64,000 bases of DNA from Spirosoma montaniterrae (GTDB taxonomy: Bacteria > Bacteroidota > Bacteroidia > Cytophagales > Spirosomataceae): the NCBI RefSeq assembly GCF_001988955.1, contig NZ_CP014263.1, positions 3,814,001 through 3,878,000 of the forward strand, given 5' to 3'. The stretch's first letter is position 1, and every line of letters starts with the position of its first letter. Shown here in pieces: positions 33,238-43,600 of this stretch. Under the pieces are notes generated by a model. The model ran no database searches and was not told where the DNA came from. It saw only the letters and a program-made list of their open reading frames with translations. The translations under genes and the position numbers were made by a program.

Positions 33238-34464
33238 ATGGTTATTTTTTACGTTCTCTACGGATTTTTATTATTCTTTTTGTTACTCAACGTACTGTAT
33301 ATCTGCGTCTTCGCGGTAGCAGGACGGATTGGTAATGCTGATGATTTAACTACAACAACCGTAGATACTCATAGAAAAATAGGCGTCCTGATTCCGGCCT
33401 ACAAAGAAGACGCTGTTATTGTTGACTCGGTTTTAGCTAATTTGAGACAGGATTATCCAGCCAATCGATTCGACCTGATTGTAATTGCCGACTCGTTGCA
33501 GCCAGATACACTTGCCCAACTTGGTACGTTGCCGGTGCGTGTTTTCGAGGTTTCATTTCCAGTATCGACCGTTGGGAAAGCCATTCGTACAGCCTTAGAC
33601 CAGATTCAGACAACCGATTATGACATTATTGCTGTAGCCGATGCCGATAACCTGCTGGCGGTCGATTTTCTGAGTCGGGTAAATGAAGCATTCGCGCAGG
33701 GCTGGCAGGCCATTCAGGGGCACCGTGTTGCCAAAAACACAAACACGAGCGTGGCAGTGCTCGATGCGATCAGCGAAGAGATCAACAACAGTATATTCCG
33801 AAAAGGAAGCCGCGCATTGGGGTTATCGTCGCCAGTAATCGGATCAGGCATGGCCTTCGATACGGCTCTTATGAAACAGGCAATGACAACGTCGGTCACG
33901 ATGGGTGGGTATGATAAAGAGCTGGAGATGAACATTGTATTGAACGGACAGTCAATTGCTTACCTCGAAAAGGCGTATGTTTACGACGAGAAGGTTGCCC
34001 AGCGGGCGGTTTTTGAAAACCAGCGTACCCGCTGGATTGCAGCACAATTGCAGTTTCTTGTTCACAACTACAAAACTGGGTGTAACGAGTTGCTGAAAGG
34101 CCGCTTCGAGGTAGTGCTGGGACTCTTTCGGGCTGTGATTGTGCCGCGTGTGCTGTTATTGGGCGTACTCATCCTGCTGAGCGTTGCCGGGCTGTTTGCC
34201 GCCGACAACTGGCTCTGGATGTTACCGGCGGCTATGCTGCTTACACTTTGCGTAAGTCTACTGATCTCGATACCTGCTTATCTGCGTCAGAAGCTTACTG
34301 TTCGCGAGTTGTTGCTGCTGCCTAAACTAATGATCAGTTTTGGGCGGGCTATTCTTAATATGCAGAAAGCATTCAGGAGTTTCATGCACACGCCACATAC
34401 GGCTACTGTCGGGCATCAGCCAGCGAGTGTACCGGTTTCGGCGCGTGACAAAACAAGTCTATGA
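33238..34464 (+). CDS. Membrane glycosyltransferase family 2
   Basis: 408 residues. An N-terminal transmembrane helix (residues 1-25), a GT2 domain (VGVLIPAYKEDAVIVDSVLANL, IIAVADADNLLAVDFLSRV with the DAD metal site, GHRVAKNTN, GSGMAFDT, YDEKVAQRAVFENQRTRW, the QxxRW-type motif), and two or three C-terminal helices (about 305-365). This is the topology of processive or polyprenyl-linked polysaccharide synthases. It opens the exopolysaccharide region and sits upstream of the export genes; 142 bases separate it from the TolC-like gene, with no feature I can recognise. Confidence 0.85.
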   Translation: MVIFYVLYGFLLFFLLLNVLYICVFAVAGRIGNADDLTTTTVDTHRKIGVLIPAYKEDAVIVDSVLANLRQDYPANRFDLIVIADSLQPDTLAQLGTLPVRVFEVSFPVSTVGKAIRTALDQIQTTDYDIIAVADADNLLAVDFLSRVNEAFAQGWQAIQGHRVAKNTNTSVAVLDAISEEINNSIFRKGSRALGLSSPVIGSGMAFDTALMKQAMTTSVTMGGYDKELEMNIVLNGQSIAYLEKAYVYDEKVAQRAVFENQRTRWIAAQLQFLVHNYKTGCNELLKGRFEVVLGLFRAVIVPRVLLLGVLILLSVAGLFAADNWLWMLPAAMLLTLCVSLLISIPAYLRQKLTVRELLLLPKLMISFGRAILNMQKAFRSFMHTPHTATVGHQPASVPVSARDKTSL

Positions 34465-34606
34465 AAGTCATAAGTTAAGATGTATTTTGTGGACGAATTA
34501 TCTCTCTGCATACTATATTCCATTCGAGTTCCCTATTTCACCCATAAAAAGAGCCTTTTTGTAATCTGAATCTACTAAACGTAAACGTTAATCACTGTTA
34601 CGAGTT

Positions 34607-35413
34607 GTGAGCCGAATTGTGAAATTTCATTGGTTGTTCGTTTTGCTGCTTTTCTTTGTGGGAGGTTCCATAAGCTACGGACAAAGCCGGGGAGCCAGAG
34701 GCATGGTCTCTTTCGGCAAATCGGCTGGGTTATCCAACGATACATTGTACCTGGATGTCAATCAGGACATTGCAGTGCAATTGCTGCCTTTTGACGACTT
34801 GATGAAACTGGCGATTGCGTATTCTCCTTTTATCAGATCGCAAAACGAAACAACCAGTTCTCTCGAAGCGGCCTATGCCATGACGAAAGCGCAACTTCTA
34901 CAGAATGTATCGGGTTTTGCCAATTATTCAGGTGGAAATCAGTCGATTGTTGCCGTTGGCGATCCAAACACCAACCTGAATCAGAATCCATTAGGTCAGT
35001 TCTCCAATGGCTACCGGGCCGGGGTAAGTGCCAGTATTTCGCTATTTGATTTGTTTGGCCGTAAACACGTCGTTCGGCAGGCTTATCATAATCACCGGGC
35101 AGCCATAGCCCAGAAAGACCTGGCAGAGTTGATGCTACGTCGCGAATTAATTGTACTATACCAGGACATGATTACGTCGCAGCAAATTCTGAAAGTGCGG
35201 ATTATGGAAGAGCAGGCGTCTCTGACGGCCCTGCGCCTGGCCGAAGCCGAAAATCAGAAAGGGCGCGGTACGCTCGAAACGCTCGCATCGGCCACCTCGC
35301 GTTATTACCAGAGCAAGGCGTCTTCAGAAGAAGGAAAAGGTACTTTTCTAAAAAATATTCACACGTTCGAAGCAATGCTGGGCGTCCCAATCCAGCGGCT
35401 AAAACGATATTAA
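34607..35413 (+). CDS. Short TolC-family outer-membrane protein
   Basis: A 268-residue protein starting at GTG 34607, with a signal peptide ending SYGQ (about residue 26). The body has the long amphipathic helices of an outer-membrane efflux protein: IAYSPFIRSQNETTSSLEAAYAMTKAQLLQNVSGFANYSG, SLFDLFGRKHVVRQAYHNHRAA, LRLAEAENQKGRGTLETLASATSRYYQSK. Canonical TolC has two such repeats in about 450 residues; only one is present. It may form a channel as a higher oligomer or be a periplasmic spacer. It is 10 bases upstream of the Wzz-like gene, so a role in polysaccharide export is likely. Confidence 0.75.
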   Translation: MSRIVKFHWLFVLLLFFVGGSISYGQSRGARGMVSFGKSAGLSNDTLYLDVNQDIAVQLLPFDDLMKLAIAYSPFIRSQNETTSSLEAAYAMTKAQLLQNVSGFANYSGGNQSIVAVGDPNTNLNQNPLGQFSNGYRAGVSASISLFDLFGRKHVVRQAYHNHRAAIAQKDLAELMLRRELIVLYQDMITSQQILKVRIMEEQASLTALRLAEAENQKGRGTLETLASATSRYYQSKASSEEGKGTFLKNIHTFEAMLGVPIQRLKRY

Positions 35414-35423
35414 TCAGCATCGT

Positions 35424-37613
35424 ATGAATATCTCGGCATTTCTTCGTCTGCTGAAGCAGCATTTAATCTGGTTTGTCGTGCTGCCCGCTATCACTGGGAC
35501 AGTTGCCTGGTACACAACACGCAATGAAGCGAAAGTTTATAAATCGCAGGCAACCTTGTACACGGGTTTATCGTCGGGCTACTCGCTGATGACCGATAAG
35601 GGTGGCCTGATGAGCGATCAGTCGTCGAGCGCGTTCGACAATATGCTGACCACGTTGTATTCGAAAGAAACCATGACGAACGTCAGCGTGAGCCTGTTAA
35701 CCGATCACCTGCGCCTGCAACAGCCAGATAGTTTAGTACTGGGAGGGCCGGGTTTTCTGATGCTCCAACAGGCCGTTCCAATGGATGTCAGGATGCAGTT
35801 ACCCATTGAAGGCGACCGCGATACGCTCTGGATGGCAATCGACAATATGGCAAAATCGACGGGCGACAATGCCATTAAGAATTTATTGCTGAAATCAGAT
35901 TCGTATTATTCGCTTGGTCAGTTGACTGAGAAGATAAAAGCCACCTCCCGCAAAGCCACCAACGACGTGCTGTTGATGGAATACGAAACCGACGATCCGG
36001 GCGTGGCGCAGAACACGGTTCGGTACGCCATCAAATTCCTGAACGACCGCTATTCGACGCTGAAAACCACCGAAACCAATTCGGTGGTTGGCTATTATGA
36101 GGGTAAGCTCCAGAAAGCAAAGGAAAAACTCGATCAGGCCGAAGCCGCGCTGAAAGCCTTCAATGTACAGCATGGCGTTCTGGACTTCGATGAAGAAGCC
36201 CGCAACGTAGCCAGCTCGCGCGAGTCGATGGTGAACGAATATAACCAGGAATTGATGCGCCGGAATGCGGCTCAGGCCGCGCTCGACGCCCTTGACAAAC
36301 GCACTGGGCAGCAGAGCACCGTTAGAGCCGCCACAAACGATTTAACGAATAAGCAGAAAAAGCTGAGCGAAGCCGAGAATCAGTTAGCCAATGCCCGCGC
36401 CTACGGCCAGCCCAAAAGCGTTATCAACCGATTGCAGGCAACGGTGAATCAGGCGGCTGAAGAACTGAAAATCAGCGCACAGAAATATGACGCCGTAACC
36501 AGTACGAGCGATGCCGTTCCGCAGCAGACCATTGCCAACGACCGGCTGGCGAAAATGCTGGAGTATGAAGAATCATCGGCCCGGTTAGAAACGTATCGGG
36601 AACGAATGGGCGAGTATCAGGCAAAAACCGATAACTATACTCCCTTAGGATCACAGCTTCGACAGCTTCAACGGCAATTGAGCGTTTCCGAAAAAGAATA
36701 CCTCGACCTGCTCCAAAACGTCGACATGTCGCAAACGCGCCGTCAGGACGTGAAAATTGGTGGTACGATGACCATTCTCGACGCGCCCGATTACCCCCTC
36801 CTGCCGCAGCCTACCAAACGCTGGCAATTGGTGGCTATTGGTATCGGAGTCGGCATTTTTCTGGCGATGTTGCTGATGGCACTGCGGTTCTGGCTCGACA
36901 AACGCATCAACTCGCCCGAACAGGCTGAATCGATGATTGGAATGCCCGTAACCGCCCTATTCCCAACGGTGAAAAAGCCAAACGTATTCTCGAACGCTAC
37001 GCTAACTACGCGGAGTATGTTTGAGCAGTTGTTCAACGCCATAAACATTGAGATTGCGCAGGTCACGGCCAAACCGTATCCGCCGATTATAACGCTGTTC
37101 AGCATTCCGCCAAAACAGGGGAAAACATGGATAGCCGACGGGCTGAATACGCTCTACGCGGCTGCCGATCAGCAGGTTGCCTATTGCTACCCGCGTGTTA
37201 CGGGCAAAGAGAAACGGGAATTTAAAAACGGCGTAACCTATTTCCCGTATACCATCCGGCCCGACTTCATGAACGTGACTAATCTCGACTATCTCATTGA
37301 CCACGAAGCCGGTTTCGAGGCATCGCAGTACGACCGCATCGTATTTGAGTTACCCAATCTGCTTAACAATCAGATTCCGGTTTACCTGCTCAAAAACAGC
37401 GCATTATCTTTGTTGATTGTTGACGCCAATACTAAATGGAGCCGGGCCGAAAAACAGTTATTAACGCTGTATGAACGGGTCACGAACCAACCTATCCTGC
37501 TGATTCTGAACAATGTAGTCGGCAACCACATCGACGTAACTGTTCTATCCGATGAAAAACGGGCTTCGTCTCGGTCCGCACGCTCGTTGCAACCACACCG
37601 TAATGATCTGTGA
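35424..37613 (+). CDS. Wzz/chain-length determinant with degenerate BY-kinase domain
   Basis: A 729-residue polysaccharide co-polymerase. TM1 at 13-31, a large periplasmic part with coiled coils (about 225-430), TM2 at 467-490, then a cytoplasmic domain like the bacterial tyrosine kinases that control Wzx/Wzy export. That domain is degenerate: the P-loop reads SIPPKQGKT (560-568) instead of a PGEGK[ST] form, the Walker B-like strand is VFELP with Glu, and the C-terminus (SSRSARSLQPHRNDL) has no tyrosine cluster. It probably controls chain length without autophosphorylation. The following NRPS gene starts inside or 7 bases after its stop. Confidence 0.82.
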   Translation: MNISAFLRLLKQHLIWFVVLPAITGTVAWYTTRNEAKVYKSQATLYTGLSSGYSLMTDKGGLMSDQSSSAFDNMLTTLYSKETMTNVSVSLLTDHLRLQQPDSLVLGGPGFLMLQQAVPMDVRMQLPIEGDRDTLWMAIDNMAKSTGDNAIKNLLLKSDSYYSLGQLTEKIKATSRKATNDVLLMEYETDDPGVAQNTVRYAIKFLNDRYSTLKTTETNSVVGYYEGKLQKAKEKLDQAEAALKAFNVQHGVLDFDEEARNVASSRESMVNEYNQELMRRNAAQAALDALDKRTGQQSTVRAATNDLTNKQKKLSEAENQLANARAYGQPKSVINRLQATVNQAAEELKISAQKYDAVTSTSDAVPQQTIANDRLAKMLEYEESSARLETYRERMGEYQAKTDNYTPLGSQLRQLQRQLSVSEKEYLDLLQNVDMSQTRRQDVKIGGTMTILDAPDYPLLPQPTKRWQLVAIGIGVGIFLAMLLMALRFWLDKRINSPEQAESMIGMPVTALFPTVKKPNVFSNATLTTRSMFEQLFNAINIEIAQVTAKPYPPIITLFSIPPKQGKTWIADGLNTLYAAADQQVAYCYPRVTGKEKREFKNGVTYFPYTIRPDFMNVTNLDYLIDHEAGFEASQYDRIVFELPNLLNNQIPVYLLKNSALSLLIVDANTKWSRAEKQLLTLYERVTNQPILLILNNVVGNHIDVTVLSDEKRASSRSARSLQPHRNDL

Positions 37614-37620
37614 ACACCCT

Positions 37621-40600
37621 ATGCACACATCGTTTCAACGTTCTGACCTTTTCGTTCATCAACTCGTTGAAGAGGCTGTTCAGGCCAATCCTGAACAGAT
37701 AGCCGTTGTATTCAATGAACAAACCCTGACGTATCGGCAACTGAATGAACAGGCCGACCAGCTTAGTCAGGTCATTAATAGCGTTAATTCGTCTGCCGAA
37801 CGCATAGGCATCAGCACAACGCGCGGTGTAGAGATGGTAGTTGGCCTACTGGCTATTCTGAAAGCCGGTAAAGCTTACCTGCCCCTCGACCCGGCTTACC
37901 CGACGCAACGTCTTCAGGAAATTATCAGCGATTCGGGTCTGCAAACGGTTGTGGCAGCAGGCAGCGATGCCACCTTGTTTGCTGAGCTTGGACTGCGGAT
38001 TGTTGACCCCAGTCAACGCGCCAAGGAGACGCCTGAAAACGTTACTGTTCAACAGGGTAGTGCGGCCTATGTGCTGTACACCTCCGGCTCGACCGGTACG
38101 CCCAAAGGCGTTTCAATGGGCCACGCCCCACTGGTGAACCTGCTGAACTGGCAGCGCACGCAGTCTGTGGCCGGGCCAGCTACCCGAACGCTGCAACTGG
38201 CTCCGCTTAGCTTCGACGTATCGTTTCAGGAAATTTTTGCTACGCTGACCACAGGCGGCACGCTGCTGCTCATCGATGAAACCTTACGGCTGGATTTAGC
38301 TGCCCTGCTCTCATTTATTGACAAGCAAGGCATTAACCGGCTGTTTTTGCCGTTCGTGGCGTTGCAGTATCTCGCCGAAATAGCCGTAACAACCAACCGG
38401 TTTCCATCGGCTTTGCGCGAGGTGATGACCGCCGGGGAGCAACTGAAAATCACGCCCCAGGTAGCTGCCTTTTTCGCGGCTCTGCCCGGTTGTACGCTGT
38501 TCAATCAGTATGGCCCGACCGAATGCCACGTCGTTACGCAACTCGCCCTGACCGGCGACCCGGCAACCTGGCCCGCCCTGCCCAACATTGGCAAACCCAT
38601 CGACAACGTGACGCTCTATGTGCTGGGCGAAACCGGGGCCGTACTGCCCGATAGCGAAACGGGAGAACTATGTTTTGGTGGCGCATGTGTGGCCGAGGGC
38701 TATGTGAACCGGCCCGAACTGACTAACGAAAAATTCATAACACTCACGTTGCCCAATGGGCTAACAGAACGCGTTTACCGAACCGGCGATCTGGGCCGAC
38801 GCCTGCCCAACGGTGAAATCGATTTTTTGGGTCGGCGCGACGATCAGGTTAAAATTCGCGGTCATCGGGTCGAACTGGGCGAAATTGAGGTGGTCATCAA
38901 TCGGGTGCAGACCATCCGGCAGGCCGTAGTTGTAGCCCGCGAAGGAGCCGACGGGCAGAAACGGTTGATTGCCTATGTAGTATCGGCAAGCGGGCACCCC
39001 GACGAAATCGCCGTGCGCCGGGCCGTGGCCGATCAACTGCCGGAGTTTATGATGCCGTCGGCGTTTATCTGGCTGAGCGACCTGCCCAAAACGACGAGTG
39101 GTAAAGTAGACCGCAAAAAACTACCTGATCCCAAACGCACACGGCCTGCCTCGCTGGGGGCGTATCGCAAACCCAGAACCGACGCCGAACGAGCCATTAC
39201 AACCATCTGGACCGATCTGCTCCAACTCGACCGGGTAGGCACCGACGATAATTTCTTTGAACTGGGTGGCAACTCCCTTTTGGCGCAGAAAACCGTAGCG
39301 GCCCTGCTACAACGCGGCTATACACTGCCCATCACCAAACTTTACCAGTTCCCAACGGCGGCTGGCGTAGCGAACTATGTAACGCGGGCGGTTGGCGTTC
39401 CGATGGAAACCCGCGATGTTAACATAGAAGCTACAACTAATCCATCGCGGGTTTCCACCCGCGTTGCTGACGACACGGACATTGCCATTATTGGCATGGC
39501 CGGACGTTTTCCGGGGGCTGATTCGGTTGACGAACTCTGGAGCATACTGAAAGACGGGCGCGAAACCGTCCGGTTTTTCAGCGATACCGAATTAGATACC
39601 ACCATCCCTGATTCGCAGCGGCAAGACCCCCTCTACGTAAGAGCGAGGGGCGTGTTGAACAACGCCGATCAATTCGATGCCGCATTTTTTGGCCTGACGC
39701 CCACGTTGGCCCAGTTGATGGACCCGCAACAGCGGCTTTTTCTGGAAATCGCCTGGGAAACGCTGGAACAGACCGGCTATCTGACCCCAAAAAACACAAC
39801 TCAGATTGGTGTATTTGCGGGCTGCGGCAATAATACGTACTACCTCAACAACGTCAGAACCCGGCCTGATCTGATTGAGCAGGTGGGTGCATTTCAGGTC
39901 ATGAGCCTGAATGAGAAAGATTACATCGCATCGCGAACGGCTTATCAGTTGAATCTGAATGGCCCGGCAGTGAGCGTCTATTCAGCCTGCTCAACCTCGC
40001 TGCTGGCAATTGCCCAGGCCGTTCAGAGCCTGCGTAGTGGGCAGTGCGAGCTGGCTCTGGCAGGCGGGGCCAGCCTGACCGCCCCTATCAACAGCGGGCA
40101 TACTTATCAGGAAGGAACCATGTACAGCCGCGACGGGCATACGCGCTCGTTCGATGCCGACGCCACCGGAACGGTTTTCAGCGACGGAGCGGGCGTGGTA
40201 CTGCTCAAACCGGCGGCTGCGGCCCGGCGCGATGGCGACACTATTTACGCAGTCATCAAAGGCGTCGGCGTCAATAACGACGGTGGTGGTAAAGGCAGTT
40301 TTATGGCCCCCAACGCCGAAGGACAGGCCGGAGCCATTCGGATGGCACTGGCCGACGCGCAGGTAGACCCGGCCAGCATTAGCTACGTAGAAGCACATGG
40401 TACGGCCACTCCGCTGGGCGACCCGATTGAAGTTGAGGGATTGACGATGGCGTTCGGCGAGCAGGCCGAAAAACAGTTCTGTGCCATTGGTTCCATCAAA
40501 AGTAATCTCGGACACCTTACGCAGGCGGCTGGCGTGGCCGGGATAATCAAAACGGTTCTGGCTCTGCAACACCGTCAGTTACCGGCATCGGTCGGTTTCT

Positions 40601-43600
40601 CCAGACCAAATCCATCCATCGACTTCGCTAATAGTCCGTTTTTTGTCAACACAGAACTAACAAGCTGGACGTCAACTTCTGAAGAGCCTCGTCGGGCGGG
40701 CGTTAGTTCGTTCGGCGTGGGCGGCACCAACGTGCATGTGGTATTGGAAGAAGCCGGAGCGGTTGGTCCAGTGACGACGGAGTCGACCCGTTCGCGACCG
40801 CTTCAATTGATTAGCTGGTCGGCAAAAACAGCCACGAGTTGCGACGCTTACGCCCAGAAATTAGCCCGTTTTCTGCAAAAACAACCCAGCGTCGCACTCG
40901 CCGACGTAGCGTACACCCTGCAAACAACCCGGCGTAATTTCCAGTATCGGCGGTTCGCTATTGCCGATTCTACAGAACAGCTACAGGCGCAGCTTACGGC
41001 AAATGCTGCATCGGCACCGGTCGATGCGCCCGGCGAAACAGCGTTTCTGTTTCCGGGACAAGGCTCGCAGTTTGTCGGTATGGGCAAGGTGTTGTACGAC
41101 CACGAAACCGTGTTTCGGCAGGCAATCGACACTTGCGCCGAGCTACTGACCGATTATATAGACCTTGACATTCGGCAGATTCTCTATGCAGCACCGGGCG
41201 ACGCCAAAGCCGAGCAACGCCTGAATAACACCCGCTACACCCAACCCGCGCTGTTTGTTACGGAGTACGCGCTGGCGAAACTCTGGATGAGTTGGGGCAT
41301 CGAGCCTACGCTGTTGTGTGGGCATAGTGTGGGCGAATTTGTAGCGGCTCACCTCGCAGGCGTATTTAGTCTGCCCGACGCGCTCCGGCTGGTTGCCACA
41401 CGCGGACGACTTATCAGCGAATTACCACGCGGCAGCATGTTGTCGGTGCGCCTGAATGTCGATACGGTTCGGTCGCTGCTGCCCGATACGCTCTCGATAG
41501 CGGCTCTCAACAGCCGAAACCTCTGCGTAGTAGCGGGGGCCGATGAAGACATTGCCGACTTTGCCCGTCTGCTCGATGAGCGCGATATTCCAAACCGAAT
41601 TCTGGCTACGAGTCATGCCTTTCATTCGGCAATGATGGACCCGGTGCTTACACCATTCGCCGAATTGGTTGGTACAATCACGTTACACCGACCACAAAAG
41701 CCGATTGTTTCGACGCTGACGGGCGGCTACCTGACCGACGCCCAGGCTACCGACCCGCAATACTGGGCGCGACACCTGCGCGAAACCGTCCGATTTGCCG
41801 ATGCGCTCGATACTATTTTTGCGACCGATAACCCGATCCTGCTGGAAGTTGGCCCCGGCAAGGCAGCAACAACATTCGCCCGGCAGCAAACGACCAGAAA
41901 AACCACCGTTATTTTACCCGGTCTTGATAATCAGACGGATAGATTGTTGGTATACCAGTCTGTACTTACTACGCTGGGCCAGCTCTGGCAGGCAGGGCTG
42001 CAACCCGACTGGACCAGCTTCTACGGCGAACAGTTGCGCACCCGCATCGCATTACCTACCTATGCCTTCGACCGTAAACGTTGCTGGATTGAAGCCGCGC
42101 AACCTGAATCCGTCGCGATAGAGTCCATACAAGCACCGGCTATGCCGCACCAGACCAACCTAATCACTACTCAACCGTACACACCAGTTATGCGCATCGA
42201 AACGCTCATCAATCGTATCAACGAGTTGCTCGAAGACGCGTCGGGCCTCGACATGGCAGGCGTTGACGCAACGCTCAGTTTCCTGGAAATTGGCCTCGAT
42301 TCGCTGCTACTCACGCAGGTAGCCATTACACTGAAAAACGAATTTGGCGTACCCATTACATTCCGGCAACTGACCAGCGAGTTCGATACGCCCGCCCGGC
42401 TGGCTGCGCACCTCGATCAAGTCTTGCCCGCCGATGCATATCGACCAGCTACCGCGCCAGTCAACACGCCTGTTGCGCCCGCACTGAACGGTCAGGCGGT
42501 ATTGGCACAGCCGTTGCCCACAACCCCTAATCCGGCTATTGATCTGATTGCACAGCAGTTGCATTTGCTGGCACAGCAGGTTGCGCTGTTGCAGGGTAAT
42601 TCGCAACCAACGCCCGCGCCAGTTACTCAGTCAACGAAACAGCCGGATAAGCCCGCCAGCGTTGTGTCGGTAAAAATGCCGGACTTGACGCCCGAAGAAG
42701 AAGTCGAGCTAAAAAAACCCTTCGGAGCTACGGCCCGCATCGAACGGCAGGCATCGGGACTGACAGCCAAACAGGCCGATTTTCTGGCCGACCTGACGGA
42801 GCGATATAACCGCAAAACAGCCCGTAGCAAAGCTTACGCCCAGCAACACCGCGCCCAGATGGCCGACCCCCGCGTGGTGACGGGCTTCCGACCGTTAACC
42901 AAAGAAATCGTGTATCCGTTAGTGGTTAACCGCTCGAAGGGTAGCCGCCTGTGGGATATCGACGGCAATGAATACATCGACGCGCTCAATGGGTTTGGCT
43001 CGAATATGTTGGGCTATCAGCCTGACCTGATTAAGCAGGCGTTGCATGACCAAATTGAAAACGGCTTTGAAGTTGGTCCACAACACGAACTGGCGGGCGA
43101 AGTTTGCCAGATGATTTGCCAACTGACCGGTGCCGACCGGGCCGCGCTGTGCAGCACCGGGTCGGAAGCCGTGCTGGGTACGATGCGGATTGCCCGCACC
43201 ATTACGGGGCGATCACTGATTGTGGCTTTTACGGGGTCGTATCACGGCATCAACGACGAGGTGCTGGTACGCGGCACCAAAAAGCTGAAGTCGTTTCCGG
43301 CGGCTCCCGGTATCATGCCCGAAGCCGTGCAGAACATGCTGATTCTGGAATACGGCACCGACGAAAGTCTACGCATCATCCGCGAGCGGGCACACGAATT
43401 GGCGGCTGTGCTGGTAGAGCCGGTACAAAGCCGCCGACCAGAGTTTGTACCTGTTGAGTTTCTGAAAAAAGTGCGGGCCATCACGGCAGCGTCGGGAACG
43501 GCTTTGATTTTCGACGAGGTCATCACAGGCTTCCGGTCGCATCCGGGTGGGGCGCAGGCTTTATTTGGTATTCGGGCTGATCTGGCGTCGTATGGTAAGG

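Noticed and set aside
37552..37620. Start of the first megasynthase at 37552
   Set aside because: This would overlap 62 bases of the co-polymerase and adds residues unrelated to adenylation domains; ATG 37621 (or 37603) fits better.
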